Assembly (NCBI GenBank): GCA_037367405.1
Contig: JAZKJV010000149.1
Coordinates: forward strand, 248,001-312,000
DNA from: Ottelia alismoides
Taxonomy: Eukaryota > Streptophyta > Magnoliopsida > Alismatales > Hydrocharitaceae
DNA: 64,000 bases
Direction: 5' to 3'
Position numbers and translations under genes: made by a program
Notes under the pieces: generated by a model
The model's input: only the letters and a program-made list of their open reading frames with translations
Told to the model about the DNA's origin: nothing
Database searches by the model: none
Shown: positions 1 through 10,758 of the stretch, in pieces
Position numbering within the stretch: position 1 is the first letter of the stretch
Layout of the letters: every line of letters starts with the position of its first letter

Positions 1-1438
1 AGGGTTCTTAGACTCGAAATGGTGACCAAACATGGAAGGAAGATCGGAGATTCTTTTTTATAAACATTAAGGGATACCCTTATTGACCGACTGATTGAAA
101 GAATTTGGGCGCATATACAAGCGATCTATGGATTAGGTGTGGATCATGATTGATCTGTGAGCAAATTTCATGAAGGGATTGGGGACGTTTGATCGAGGGA
201 TCAAGTGGGAAAAATGGTGGAAAACACGGGAGAAGACAGATCCGACAGGAGCAGGCGCCTAGAGGGAGGTCAACTACCGGCGTGCTGTGATTAGTTCACG
301 TCAGCGCTAAAAGACAAAATTGGTTAACTAATTACAGATTCATTAATTAAACATAATAAATTATTTTATTAATTTTTTCTTATAAAATAAAAAATGTGGA
401 TTATTTAATATAATATTTTAATATGATTTTTATTTACTTTATTGGTGTTATTTGTTAGTAGTTAATTTTAAAGGCTATAATTATATTTATATTTACCTAT
501 ATTTTGTCTATTTAATTTTTATTTTATATATTATTTTATTATTTTATTCTTTTATTTTTATATTTATAACTTATTTTTTTATAAAAATATTTTTATTATT
601 TTTTACGATGTTATTTTAGGTAAATATATAAATTATATAGGTATACTTAGTATTTTATCTATGATTTATATACATTATTTTATTTTAATGTATTTTATTG
701 GTTTTATTTTGGTTTAGTATGTATAAGTTATAAGTAATATTTACAAAATTATAAAAAATGAATTTGTAAAAATAATAAGGAATGAATAAATTGAATATTT
801 TATTTGGGTATAATGTATAATGAGGATCCAAAACCTAACCTTCATACCTTAACTCCAAAAAATATGACACTTCCTCGATTAAATAGCTAATGAAAAGTTT
901 TATACAATTAGAGTTATTTTGATACATTTTGTGTTTTTATTTGGAAGATACGGGTCTGTGAAGTTGGGATTTAGGCTTTTTATTTTGTTTATAAAAAGTA
1001 CACTATATATTATTTTTGTAAAAACTTAATTTTGTAATTTTATTTACAATATTATCTACAACTTTTGTGTATAAAGTTTCTTACGTTGATGTATAAATAA
1101 TAAAGAATAAAATAGGTGTCAAAATGGATTATTAATGAAAAAAAGAATTTTGTTTTTTTTATTGTTAACCCTTATCTCTCCCTACTTTATTCATTGGCGA
1201 CCATTTCAATTCTTGACTAGGTCTCGTGGTTTAGGGTCATAAAATATCTTCGATATTTTATTCTTTTTCTTTTCTTCTCTTTGTTCTATAATTTTGGCAT
1301 TAAAAACCATACTATTTACACAAGAAATGCAATAAATGATGAATGTTAACTTGTATAAATTAGTGATATTTACATGCATTAGCTAGGGTTTTTAAGGACA
1401 AAATGATAGAATAAGGGTAATGAAATGGAGATTCATCA
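1..1438 (-). mobile_element. Athila-type LTR (Athila-5), truncated by window edge
   Basis: Read on the minus strand, the LTR begins TGATGAATCTCC at 1438, the start seen in the other Athila LTRs here. An AT-rich stretch of about 1.1 kb follows, then a GC-richer segment below about position 300, in the same order and spacing as the LTR at 52335. A minus-strand block near 820-950 resembles blocks at about 19050 and 52990. No polypurine tract precedes the start, so this is a 5' LTR or a solo LTR rather than a 3' LTR. It is inserted in the LTR called Athila-4. The many short ORFs here are not genes. Confidence 0.75.
54..64 (-). promoter_or_regulatory. Probable TATA box of Athila-5 LTR
   Basis: The minus strand reads TTTATAAAAAA at the AT-rich to GC-rich boundary of the LTR. 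This is where the clearer TATA boxes of the other Athila LTRs lie. Position is the main support. Confidence 0.4.
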
Positions 1439-2201
1439 ACTGCCCATGAGGGTGCGACGGTTCTCCTCAAATGGATGGCCCATATTAGATTTGGGTTGAG
1501 TTCTTCATCAAACGACTACGAGGGAGGCTGCAAGAACAAGGTAAAGCTTTGTCTGGGTGATCTTCAATCATGGAATATTCCCTCCTCCAGTGATCTCTGT
1601 CCATACTGTCCGGCCCAGCAACTGCCTAGAAGTCTCCCACACCTACAGGAGGTATCAAATCAGTCCAGGACTTAGCAGAGGAGGCTTGGAGAGCATCTCT
1701 CTGCAAGGAACTAGGGGATGCTCCTTCTTCATCGGTTCACATTCTGCTTGTGGTTCCAGGTTAGGATTCCTGTACAAAAACACTCACATGCTTGAGGGCT
1801 ATCTTCTTGACCCAACAACTAAAGTTGAAAGCATAGAAATGAGATGAATGGAGTGTCTATGACAAGAGGAGAAGGATAAGACTCATATTCTCAGATTAGG
1901 CAAGATCAAGATCATCTAGAATCGATGGCATGGTGTAGAACACGAAGGGGAAGTTGATGGTGAGGGGTTGGATGATCGAAACAAGATATGTCACGAGGGA
2001 ACAATGGTTGGAGTTAAATGCTCCAACGATCTTCAAAATTCACTTTTTAGCTAAAAATAATTGAAATTGCACTAAACTAAGACTAAAATTACCCTGAGGA
2101 TGGAAAATGCATGATAAAAACCTAAATGTATTAGCTCATACCTGTCCAGAGGCAGAGAGAAGTGAACTTTACCAAAGTTGGAGCTCGATGATGGTGGATC
2201 G
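1439..2201 (-). mobile_element. Athila-4 LTR, inner (downstream) segment
   Basis: GC-richer sequence that continues, on the minus strand, the LTR segment at 12721-14191 after removal of copia-1. Together the two parts make about 2.2 kb of LTR, which then stops at Athila-5. A good splice donor (CAG|GTATGAGC, intron starting at 2141 on the minus strand) and a pyrimidine-rich acceptor ending at 1819 match an intron-like arrangement in four other LTRs here. No protein-coding gene was recognised. Confidence 0.65.
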
Positions 2202-2246
2202 TGAAGGATATGGTGAAAATCCTCAAGCGCATCACGGAGGCGTGAG

Positions 2247-2434
2247 GATCGCATCGTATGCGATCGGGAGCGACTAGTCGCATTAGTTGCTCGGTGCAGT
2301 GGAAATTAAAATTTTCTAAGTGATAAAACCACAGGATCCGAGAACACTTCTCGGATCATTTCATTTAAACCACAAACAAGTAATAGGATTACCTCTTGAA
2401 GCGTGGTTGCGATCAAGTCTCTAAACAAAGAGAC
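2247..2434 (-). other. Cluster of four hairpins in the copia-1 R-U5 region
   Basis: H1 has arms GATCGCAT and ATGCGATC (2247-2265). H2 has GAGCGACTAGT and ATTAGTTGCTC (2268-2292). H3 has GATCCGAGAA and TTCTCGGATC (2335-2357). H4 has GTCTCT and AGAGAC (2417-2434). The same stems occur in copia-2 and copia-4, several with paired changes in both arms. They would lie in the 5' untranslated part of the genomic RNA, just upstream of the PBS. Confidence 0.7.
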
Positions 2435-2780
2435 CTCCTGTCTCAAGTCTGATCCGACGGAGGAGACGCTTGCGAGCGCGTGGATGAGACGCGTGCTTCT
2501 CGCAATCCATGTTGATGATCCAAGCCACGGATCTCCTGATCTCGACAAACGAGATACGACATCTTCTTCACGAGCAAGGCACGCCGAAGTAGACGAAGAT
2601 CCACGAGCAAATGATCGGGTAGCATAACGATGATGTTGCGACGATGGAAGATCTCTCTAGGGCATCCATGGTGGACGGCCACATGAGAGATAGAGAGTGG
2701 GCGTGTAGAGAGAAAAGAGATTGAGAGAGAGAGAGAGAACGAGCATTTATTATTGTGTCTTGAAGAGCAAGGGGTGTCAC

Positions 2781-2825
2781 TTTTTATATAGGGTTTTGGG
2801 AGTCCATGGATCCCAATCCATGGAC
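2781..2825 (-). promoter_or_regulatory. copia-1 3' LTR TATA box with adjacent palindrome
   Basis: The minus strand has CCCTATATAAAAA at 2781-2793. Just upstream in the transcription sense (2802-2825) is a perfect inverted repeat, GTCCATGGAT and ATCCATGGAC, with a 4-nt spacer. The same pair is found in the 5' LTR (10735-10758) and, slightly shorter, in copia-2 (15961-15982). Confidence 0.7.
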
Positions 2826-4778
2826 AACACACAATCAAAGGTTGAGATTGATTTGTGTTTCTTTTAATGGCTAAGATGTTGTTGTAAAAATACAACAATA
2901 ATTGATTTAATTTTGAATTAATTTATATTGATAAATCAACATAATTAATCCCTATTTAAATCCTTTTGACTGATCTTTGAGGTAATGAGATAGAATGAGT
3001 CTATCTCCTCCAAAACTCATGAGATATCATTACCTTATGAGATCTCCAAGATTTACAACAACAATTGTTGTAAATATTTCTCACAAAAAATAATTCACAA
3101 TTATCTCGTGAAAAACTTCAATCAAGCCATTGGAATTATGCGAATCTCATTCACAACCCAAAACAAAATGTAATTATATTTTCAATTAATCATTCAATGT
3201 GTATCCAATTCACATTAATAATTAATCAACAAATATAATCACAATATATTCTCTTTAATATATTGTAAATCACATTTATAGTATATATGATTAATATGGA
3301 TTGTGCTATACACATTATTCATATGCATGATAATTAAATCACATTTAATTATCTTGGATCTCTATTCTCATGTGCCCAGATAACATGATTCACATTCATA
3401 TTATTCACATCTTTGATAATTAAATCATATTTTATTGTCTTAGATATCTCTTCTTATAATATGAATCAAATTCATGTTATATATGATAACTAAATCACAG
3501 TTAATTATCAATTTTCTAGATGCTTGGATACATATATCAACAATGAAATTATCCATGAACTCTTTCAAGGATAATGCGCTTTCTCCGCGAATACTTGGAG
3601 ATAAGGACATGGCGATTATATTGTTCCACGTATAGTGACTTGAATATTGAATCAGATCTCAAATCCAGATCTCGAGCCTCCCATAGATGCTTGATTAAAT
3701 CAAGACCGCAAATCTAATCTTCTCATTGCATTTGAATCACATTCAGACCAATGTCCAACATTTGTACCAAGATCAGATTACTTCTCTACTGAGAGGAGTC
3801 ACTAAAATCCAGACCCATTTCATCACTCCCTAGGAATGGAAGCATCATGGTTATACAATCATTTGCGATCACATCACCCTCAGGTATTCCCAATACATGT
3901 ACATCCTACATACTGGAAGACTAGAATAAACCTAAAGTAGTAGATCAACTTTATTCTATCTACTTCAGGGTTTTATCAGTAGGTTGATCATTGAGAGTTG
4001 TTATCGATCATATACTTTCCAAAAGCATATTCATATCTAGATCTTGATCATATACTTTCCAAAAGTATATATCAAACCTACAAATTCAGTCAAGCTTCCA
4101 AAGCGAGATGACCGTGCACACGGAATTTGATTCTTCCCAATATCTCATGAGTGAGCTCATGTCTTCCGATTCAGTAATGAACCTGTATGATCCCTTTGAG
4201 AGCTCCTATTACTCATATGCCCTTGCATGCACACCAGCGCGCTGGTATATAGACCTTGGTTAGGTCATCAACCTATTGGTCTGCCAAATGTACATACTCA
4301 GACATATAGTAACACATATGTCTCCGGTCAGAGGATGCGTGCCGATATCGTGACAACATACGATATAGGACTTTGGTTATCTCGAACTCGTTAAGTCAAC
4401 CCTTTGACTTAACTAATCTGACACCTCTGAATCTCTATTACTATGCAGAGGACCTGCATCAAGAGGTCAGTCAGATATCAGCCTATGAGAGAAGGATTGC
4501 CATCTCCTACTCAGGTTGGAGAACACATCTTAACAATCATTTGACGGTGCTTGATGAGTCCTCATTCTAACCCTTTAGATATTCATCCAAGCACCGGCCT
4601 CTATGATTCAATTATTGAATCAACAGCTGTATGATTATTAAGATGGCCATGGTACATAACCCTAATTGTACAAAGGGACATATTATGCAAATTATTTATT
4701 CTTCATTTCAGATCAGGGAATGATATTCGCAATAACATTTATTGCTTAATGGCTCGCCGTGGGCTCGCATGTCCAACA

Positions 4779-4793
4779 ATCTCCCACTAGCCC
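4779..4793 (-). promoter_or_regulatory. copia-1 polypurine tract
   Basis: The minus strand reads GGGCTAGTGGGAGAT immediately before the 3' LTR start TGTTGG. This is the usual plus-strand priming site of plant copia elements. Confidence 0.8.
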
Positions 4794-5560
4794 AAAGAGC
4801 CATTACTGGGCTAATCATTTAAACCCACACTCATGTGACAATCATAGGCTATTTAGAAAATAGCTCGGTAAGCTGATCAGTCACTCTGTTTCCGCGAGAC
4901 TACGCCAAGTCCTTTTACGGCACTTGCATATCCCCAGTAACAGTGCTCGCATCCAATGCGAATGTTGCATCTTTTGGAACCAATACTCAATCTAGTCAAA
5001 GCAGTTATAGTGTCCTTGACACTATTGCTCAATAATTATTATAACCAGTATTTCCATAATCGTTATCATAATACCCTTATTCCTGGAGATCACTATCTCT
5101 TAAGGTATCCACAATTAAGACCTTTTAGATCTCTATCTGTATAGACTTAAGTTTTTGAAGATAAAACTTTGAGATCACTATCTCAAAAATCTTGTCATAT
5201 ATGAAGATTTTGTTATTGCCGCAATCAAGTGTTTTCTCTCCATAGTAGGATTAGAAACATTTCACTACTCCCACTGCATGGCAGATATCTGGCTTTTGTA
5301 CACATCTATCATACACTTAGCTTCTTGTAAATGATGCACAAGTGCAAGCAGTTCTAGCATTCACTTCCTCAACTCTTTGAGGTGTTGTCCCTTCAAATAG
5401 GTCAGTACCATACCTTAATGGAAGGAAGCCTTCCTTGGGATTTTGCAAGATTGGAACATGTCCAAGGTGTAATACAAATGTGACGGTTCCAATACCCTCT
5501 TTTCTTTATTTCTGAACATCTTCAGAACTAAGATTTAAGAGGTATCCTTGAGATCACATC
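4794..5560 (-). pseudogene. copia-1 RNase H and 3' internal remnant
   Basis: The sequence lies between the RT remnant and the PPT, where copia elements encode RNase H. It aligns with copia-2 at 17981-18623, including a shared stretch around 'cttcctcaactctttgaggtgtt'. No continuous reading frame survives and I cannot place the catalytic residues, so the RNase H call rests on position. Confidence 0.45.
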
Positions 5561-6100
5561 TCAAGGTATGGAATAGCCATATAATAAAACACTTATTACC
5601 ATCCTTATATCATTCAAAATGATTAGGATATTATCTACATTTAGCACGATGAACACAATGGCTCTCCCTCTAAGCTTCACGTGGTACATTAAGATTCTAT
5701 CTGAAATCATAACAATTATAATTTCATCAAATCTTATGCTCCAACTACAAGGAGCTTATTTGAGTCCATGGATGGCGTTCTTCAGCTTGCACACTTTGCT
5801 TTCCTCAACCATGAAGCCCTGGGGCTACTTCATGTGAATATCCTTAGAGAGGCATTCATAGAGGAATGCAATATTGACTTTCATCTTGAAGATGTCAAAG
5901 CCAAGTTGTGTAGCTACAGTTAGCAATATTCTGATGGGTATAAGCATGGTTACTGAAGAGCAATTCTCATCGCAAGCAATGTCTTCTCTTCCGGTGTGTA
6001 GCTCATGTCTACGAGTCGTGCCTTGAATGTCTCTACCTTCTCATCAGGTTCCCTTTCTATTGAAGATCAATTTATACCTTATAGGTTTTACCCTTATAGG
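5560..6100 (-). pseudogene. copia-1 reverse transcriptase remnant
   Basis: Minus-strand translation in shifting frames gives recognisable copia RT blocks: a VETFKARLV segment near 6030; then a block with NIAFLYECL, an IHMK-stop-PQGF stretch and VCKLKNAIHGLK near 5760-5900; then a later segment ending NVDNILII. These match the known copia RT order. Several stops and frameshifts interrupt it, so it is not functional. Confidence 0.7.
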
Positions 6101-7034
6101 TGGATCCTTGAGGGTCCATATACAACACTTGTATATGAAGTCTACCTTAGACTTTTATTGCTAACATCCATCCTTCCATGTCATGATCCTCAAGAGTTTC
6201 ATCACATGAAGTCCGATCATTATCAGACTTAACTGACACATGGAATACATCCTAAAACTCCTTTGAAGTGGTATTAATGTTTCATCCTTAATTATCCTTT
6301 TAGTTTCAGGAGCCTCATTATCATCTCAAGATTAAATGAGTTCCTTTACTTCATTTTCTTCTTGATTCTCTAGAGAGTCATCCTCTAAGAATCGCATTCT
6401 CAGCGATGAGATCTTTTAAGAATCTCAGGGACATAAACTAGGTATCCAATACGATCCTTTATTTTCCCAATGAAGTAGCACTCTCTAGTGCTAGATTCCA
6501 TCTTATTTGCATGGAATCTTATTAAGGATATATAATGTAATCTCTACTACATATATACCAGGAAACTAAGAGGAAATTATGCTAAAATTCTTCATTGATC
6601 AAATCATGTCACACATGATCCAAGTGTATCTCCCTACAAATCCATTGAGTTTGGGTGTGTTAGGAGGATTGAGATTGAAATGATATTCATATATTCATAA
6701 GGTATTCTTTGAATTTATCTAATAGGTACAAGCTACCTAGGTTAGATCAAATTCATTTCATCTTTCTTCAAACTTTGGTTCCAAACCAAAATTATGAAAT
6801 CTTTGAACATTTCAAAGTTTTCTTTGGTGAAGAGAAGAAATCTCATGATATAGATGATCCACACACGTCAATATGTATGAGATCTTGAATACCTCGACAT
6901 CTAACACCATTCCCAGAGAAGGGTGTATTGGACATTTTACTTCGAATACTATATTCACAAGTATGTAAGATTTGAAATTTTAGACATTCTAAAGTTTCAT
7001 ATCTTGCTAGTCTATTGATCAAATCAACAGGCAT
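6100..7034 (-). pseudogene. copia-1 GAG-pre-integrase and integrase remnant
   Basis: A 63-codon minus-strand frame (6843-7034) contains the zinc-binding style segment CEYSIRSKMSNTPF followed by LIHIDVCG, typical of the GAG-pre-integrase to integrase junction of copia. The sequence leftwards to about 6100 should hold the integrase core but is too broken to place the D,D35E residues. Confidence 0.65.
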
Positions 7035-7369
7035 ATGTCCAAAACTTGATGCTAAATCATTGTCAAATGTTCTTTATCCTCCTATTGATCTTATAAGGTT
7101 TAACTTTCAGTATTAGTAATCTTAATGAACCATTCATTAAATTTTTAATTTAGTAGAGTCCACTAGATGCCAGATTATTATCTAAATTGTGTCCATCATA
7201 ACTCTTTTTGATAGGTTTATTCCAGAATTCATGTTTATTTCCAACATTTAGAAATAAACTATGAGTGTATTCCTATATTTAGGTCATAGAGACATTCTCT
7301 AAGACAAAGGGCTCTCCCAATGAAAATATGAAGTCCATCTATCCAAAAGAGATTGTTGCAACAATTGTA

Positions 7370-8345
7370 TCAAAATCCATGTAGATGACTATAAACCTTA
7401 AGATCAAATTTTCCAGTCTTCTAAAACATATGGAACCCATCGCAAGTGTTGTTAGAAGATTGAGATACAATTATAAGACTTTATCTTATTCAATAAGCAA
7501 GTCAATATCAATGATTTATGTAGATTATTATGGTGCTCTATCCCAGTCATTCTCTAAGGATTCTAGACAGACTTGATAGTCGTACTATCAACACACCAAC
7601 TTATTGCAGTATTGGCATTCATCCAACTCTTTGGATGTCATATGGAAGTCACAGAAGTAGGCCAACACTTTGACTTTCCTTCTTACTTGGGTCCGACCCA
7701 TGCTTCCACTGCTCTCCCTTCATCTATAAACAACCATTGCTGATGACTAAGGATCTTTTTTGTTAAATTCAAAAGAATTCAATGTAAGACCATTTCAACA
7801 TTTATACATGCTTCATTAAATTCATACAATATGAATATTATGAAGCTTCATGAATGACTAGAGTATAGACAGTACAATGATGAAATTCATCGTATCTACA
7901 TCCATCTAAACTTTTAAAACATTGGTTCAGGCAGGTATTCAAATATTTTGAATACATCAACTCTTATAGAGCTACCATTCTGCATGATGCAGTGAACCAT
8001 GTCATTCACGATTAAAATGTCGAGAGCACATATGTATGCCAGAATATCTTCCTAGATTTTATAAGGATTAATTTGACAATTGCGGTCATCATCAACATGT
8101 CACTTCCAAAGTACATTCGATGAGATCTAGACAACAGAGACATACAAACCCAAGGGTTGTAGATCTATTGTCTATTTAATTGTCATTCTTTACTCTTATG
8201 AGGAAACTTGCACATTGAAACCATGTACATTATGTGTCCAACTACAAGTACGATATCTGGATCATGAGTCCAATCCATGATATTTTACTGGTTATTATTC
8301 AGTATAACATTGAGTGGGTTTTATGAAGGATTATCTGAAATAAGA
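7370..8345 (-). pseudogene. copia-1 gag and protease remnant
   Basis: The segment is homologous by position and scattered identity to copia-3 (14780-15421) and to the gag start of copia-4 (about 45708). The gag start is near 8333. The zinc-knuckle and protease regions would be near 7680 and 7380-7560. A possible 3' splice site (TTTCTTATTTCAG, minus strand) precedes the gag start. No intact frame remains. Confidence 0.5.
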
Positions 8346-10135
8346 AATTTGCATAAGGGTATATATATTATATATACATATTTTAATTTGATTTAGGAAT
8401 TTTTATTTCAATGTTGTCCTGCCTTGTCAACAATGAAAGTTCATTCCCTTAATCACTTTCAATGTAAGAGATATACTTACCATTATATCTCAAGCAAGAT
8501 CTAGGATCTCCTTCCTTATCTTTGTCACATCCCAATAAAATGAGAACATGTGACTCCAATAAAAAGAAGCGGGAACACATTCCACTTTGCAAGTCCAATT
8601 CGCATCTCCCAATTCGGTCTTTAACACCTGGCCCCACCACCCCTAAGGTGATGTTGACCCGTCATTAATTGAACCAACCATCAACATGCTTAACACTCGC
8701 TATATGTAATCCAATATCGCCCCAATAATATGAGGACCCGATATTGGGGTCACTACATATACGGCCTTACTCTTTCGAGAAGTGAAGAGCTCGATACAAA
8801 TGGATTATATGCAAGAGCTGTCACTTCGGATAGGCATCTCCTACATACAATATCTGGCGACGGAACCCTTTGCCTTGACGGGAGACCATGGATGTCACTT
8901 ATGTGATCCTCCATATCATATTCAAATTATAATTAATCATTATGAAATATATTCATTATGATTAATTATTCCAAGGGAAATAACACATCTATTTATAATA
9001 GAGTATCTTAATTTTAATTGGATTCCAATTAATCTAATCATATTAAATTAATGATCCAATTAATATCCAACAAACATTCTTAGTTGTTACTTGAATTATG
9101 GTATTATCTCAAATACGTATTATTTGGAATTTTAATAATTAGAAAATACATCATGATCTCTCAGGCATCATTCATTCCCTACCCACTGTCATGGCCAGTA
9201 CCGGCGGGAGTGGGACGGACCGCAACAGATGCGACCCACTTCCCCAGCGATCCCTGACTAGACACCATATCTACCTTAGGGAAAAACAATGCCGAGTCAA
9301 TCACTTTGTACATGAGATGATCATCGGTCTTTCAACCAAAATTATACCATATAATATTCATCAAAATAATTTTGATAACATTATAAGGAGATTTGCTAAA
9401 CAAATCCCCAATTTTATTCAAGCAACAAGGTTTTTCATGTAAAAGTTGTCCTACAACTATTTAGGATAAACTAGAGTTTTCATGAAAACAATGTTTGTTG
9501 GAAATTTCATATCAACCAATTGTGATCAAGATCAATTATCTTATCATTTTGGCTAATGCAATGCCATTCAAGGAAATAATTATCATCTTTAAGTATTTCA
9601 CAAATATTTATCAGTAATCATTTCAAAAAATTAACAATTAATTTTCATTAATTTATTTGAATGACAATCACAAGGTTCATGATAATGGTGCAATTTCCAG
9701 CAGTGACCCTCACTAACAAAAAATATCATATGTCATTCATTTTAAATACAAATTAAGCAAAAACAATTTCCAACGATTGATAACTTGATTTAAAAACGAA
9801 ACAATGATAAACATGCATTTCCAGGCATTTTAAAATCGTAATTAACATCTTAATCACATCTCTAACCGCCATCCCTGAAACTGTAGACATATGGTCAATA
9901 AAACGATCATGTCTTGAGAAAACGGAATCCAAATTACACAAACTCAAATCCTATTGTTTCCTTAATTAATGGGAAACATTATCCAGTTTACAATTTTGTG
10001 TTTAATCATTTTAAACAGGGCCGAAATTTTATCACAAGACAAGGCTGTGAAATTTGAAATGCTAAAATCTTCATGAACCCAAACGAGCCCGAATCTTCGT
10101 AGGTTCATGGATCTAATAAAAAACCTTCGAGAACC
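8346..10135 (-). other. copia-1 long internal leader
   Basis: About 1.8 kb lie between the PBS and gag. The stretch aligns well with 45709-47419 in copia-4, including a conserved GC-rich block at 9190-9280 and the block at 8440-8890. I see no long ORF. It may be a 5' untranslated leader containing an intron. Confidence 0.6.
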
Positions 10136-10149
10136 TGGCTCTGATACCA
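10136..10149 (-). promoter_or_regulatory. copia-1 primer-binding site (tRNA-iMet type)
   Basis: The minus strand reads TGGTATCAGAGCCA, two bases after the LTR end. This is the standard plant copia PBS complementary to initiator tRNA-Met. Confidence 0.92.
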
Positions 10150-10288
10150 CTTGAAGGATATAGGTAAAATCCTTAAGTGCATCACAAAAGCATGAGGATC
10201 ACATCGTATGCAATCGAGAGCGACTAGTCGCACTAGTTGCTCGATGTAGCGGAAATTAAAATTTTATATGTGATTAAACCTCCTGTTT

Positions 10289-10392
10289 GCAATCGAGTCT
10301 CTAAACAAAGAGACCTCCTATCTCATGTAATAGGATTAGCTCTTGAAGTGTTGTTGCGATCAAGTCTCTAAACAAAGAGACCTCCTGTCTCA
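10289..10392. repeat. Duplicated 37-bp H4 segment in copia-1 5' LTR
   Basis: Two near-identical 37-bp copies (10289-10325 and 10356-10392), each with GTCTCT, loop AAACAA and AGAGAC. The 3' LTR has only one copy, at about 2410-2446. Confidence 0.8.
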
Positions 10393-10710
10393 AGTCCGAT
10401 ACGACGGAGGAGATGCTTGCGAGCGCGTGGATGAGACGTATGCTTCTCGCAATCCATGTTGATGATCCAAGCCACGGATCTCCTGATCTCGACAAACGAG
10501 ATATGACGTCTTCTTCACGAGCAAGGCACGCCGGAGTAGACGGAGATCCACGAGCAAATGATTGGGCAACATAACGACGACGCTGCGGTGATGGAAGATC
10601 TCTCTAGGGCATCCATGGTGGACGTCCACATGCGAGATAGAGAGAGTGGACGTGTAGAGAGAAAAGTGAGAGAGAGAATTCATTATTGTGTCTTGAAGAG
10701 CAAGGGGTGT

Positions 10711-10758
10711 CTCTTCTTATATAGGGTTTTCGGAGTCCATGGATCCCAATCCATGGAC
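10711..10758 (-). promoter_or_regulatory. copia-1 5' LTR TATA box and palindrome
   Basis: The minus strand has CCCTATATAAGAAG (10713-10726). The perfect GTCCATGGAT/ATCCATGGAC dyad (10735-10758) lies just upstream in the transcription sense. Confidence 0.65.

Larger units (their letters stand above)
2202..4778 (-). repeat. copia-1 3' LTR
   Basis: 2577 bp. On the minus strand it starts TGTTGGACATGCGAG, directly after a purine-rich PPT, and ends CCTTCA. It aligns over its whole length with 10152-12720 and with the LTRs at 15422 and 47435. It holds a TATA box, dyads in U3 and four hairpins close to the U5 end. Confidence 0.92.

Noticed and set aside
900..960. Plus-strand resemblance to the Athila LTR block near 19050
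   Set aside because: The minus-strand match to that block at 820-950 is better and agrees with the LTR start at 1438, so the plus-strand likeness is chance.
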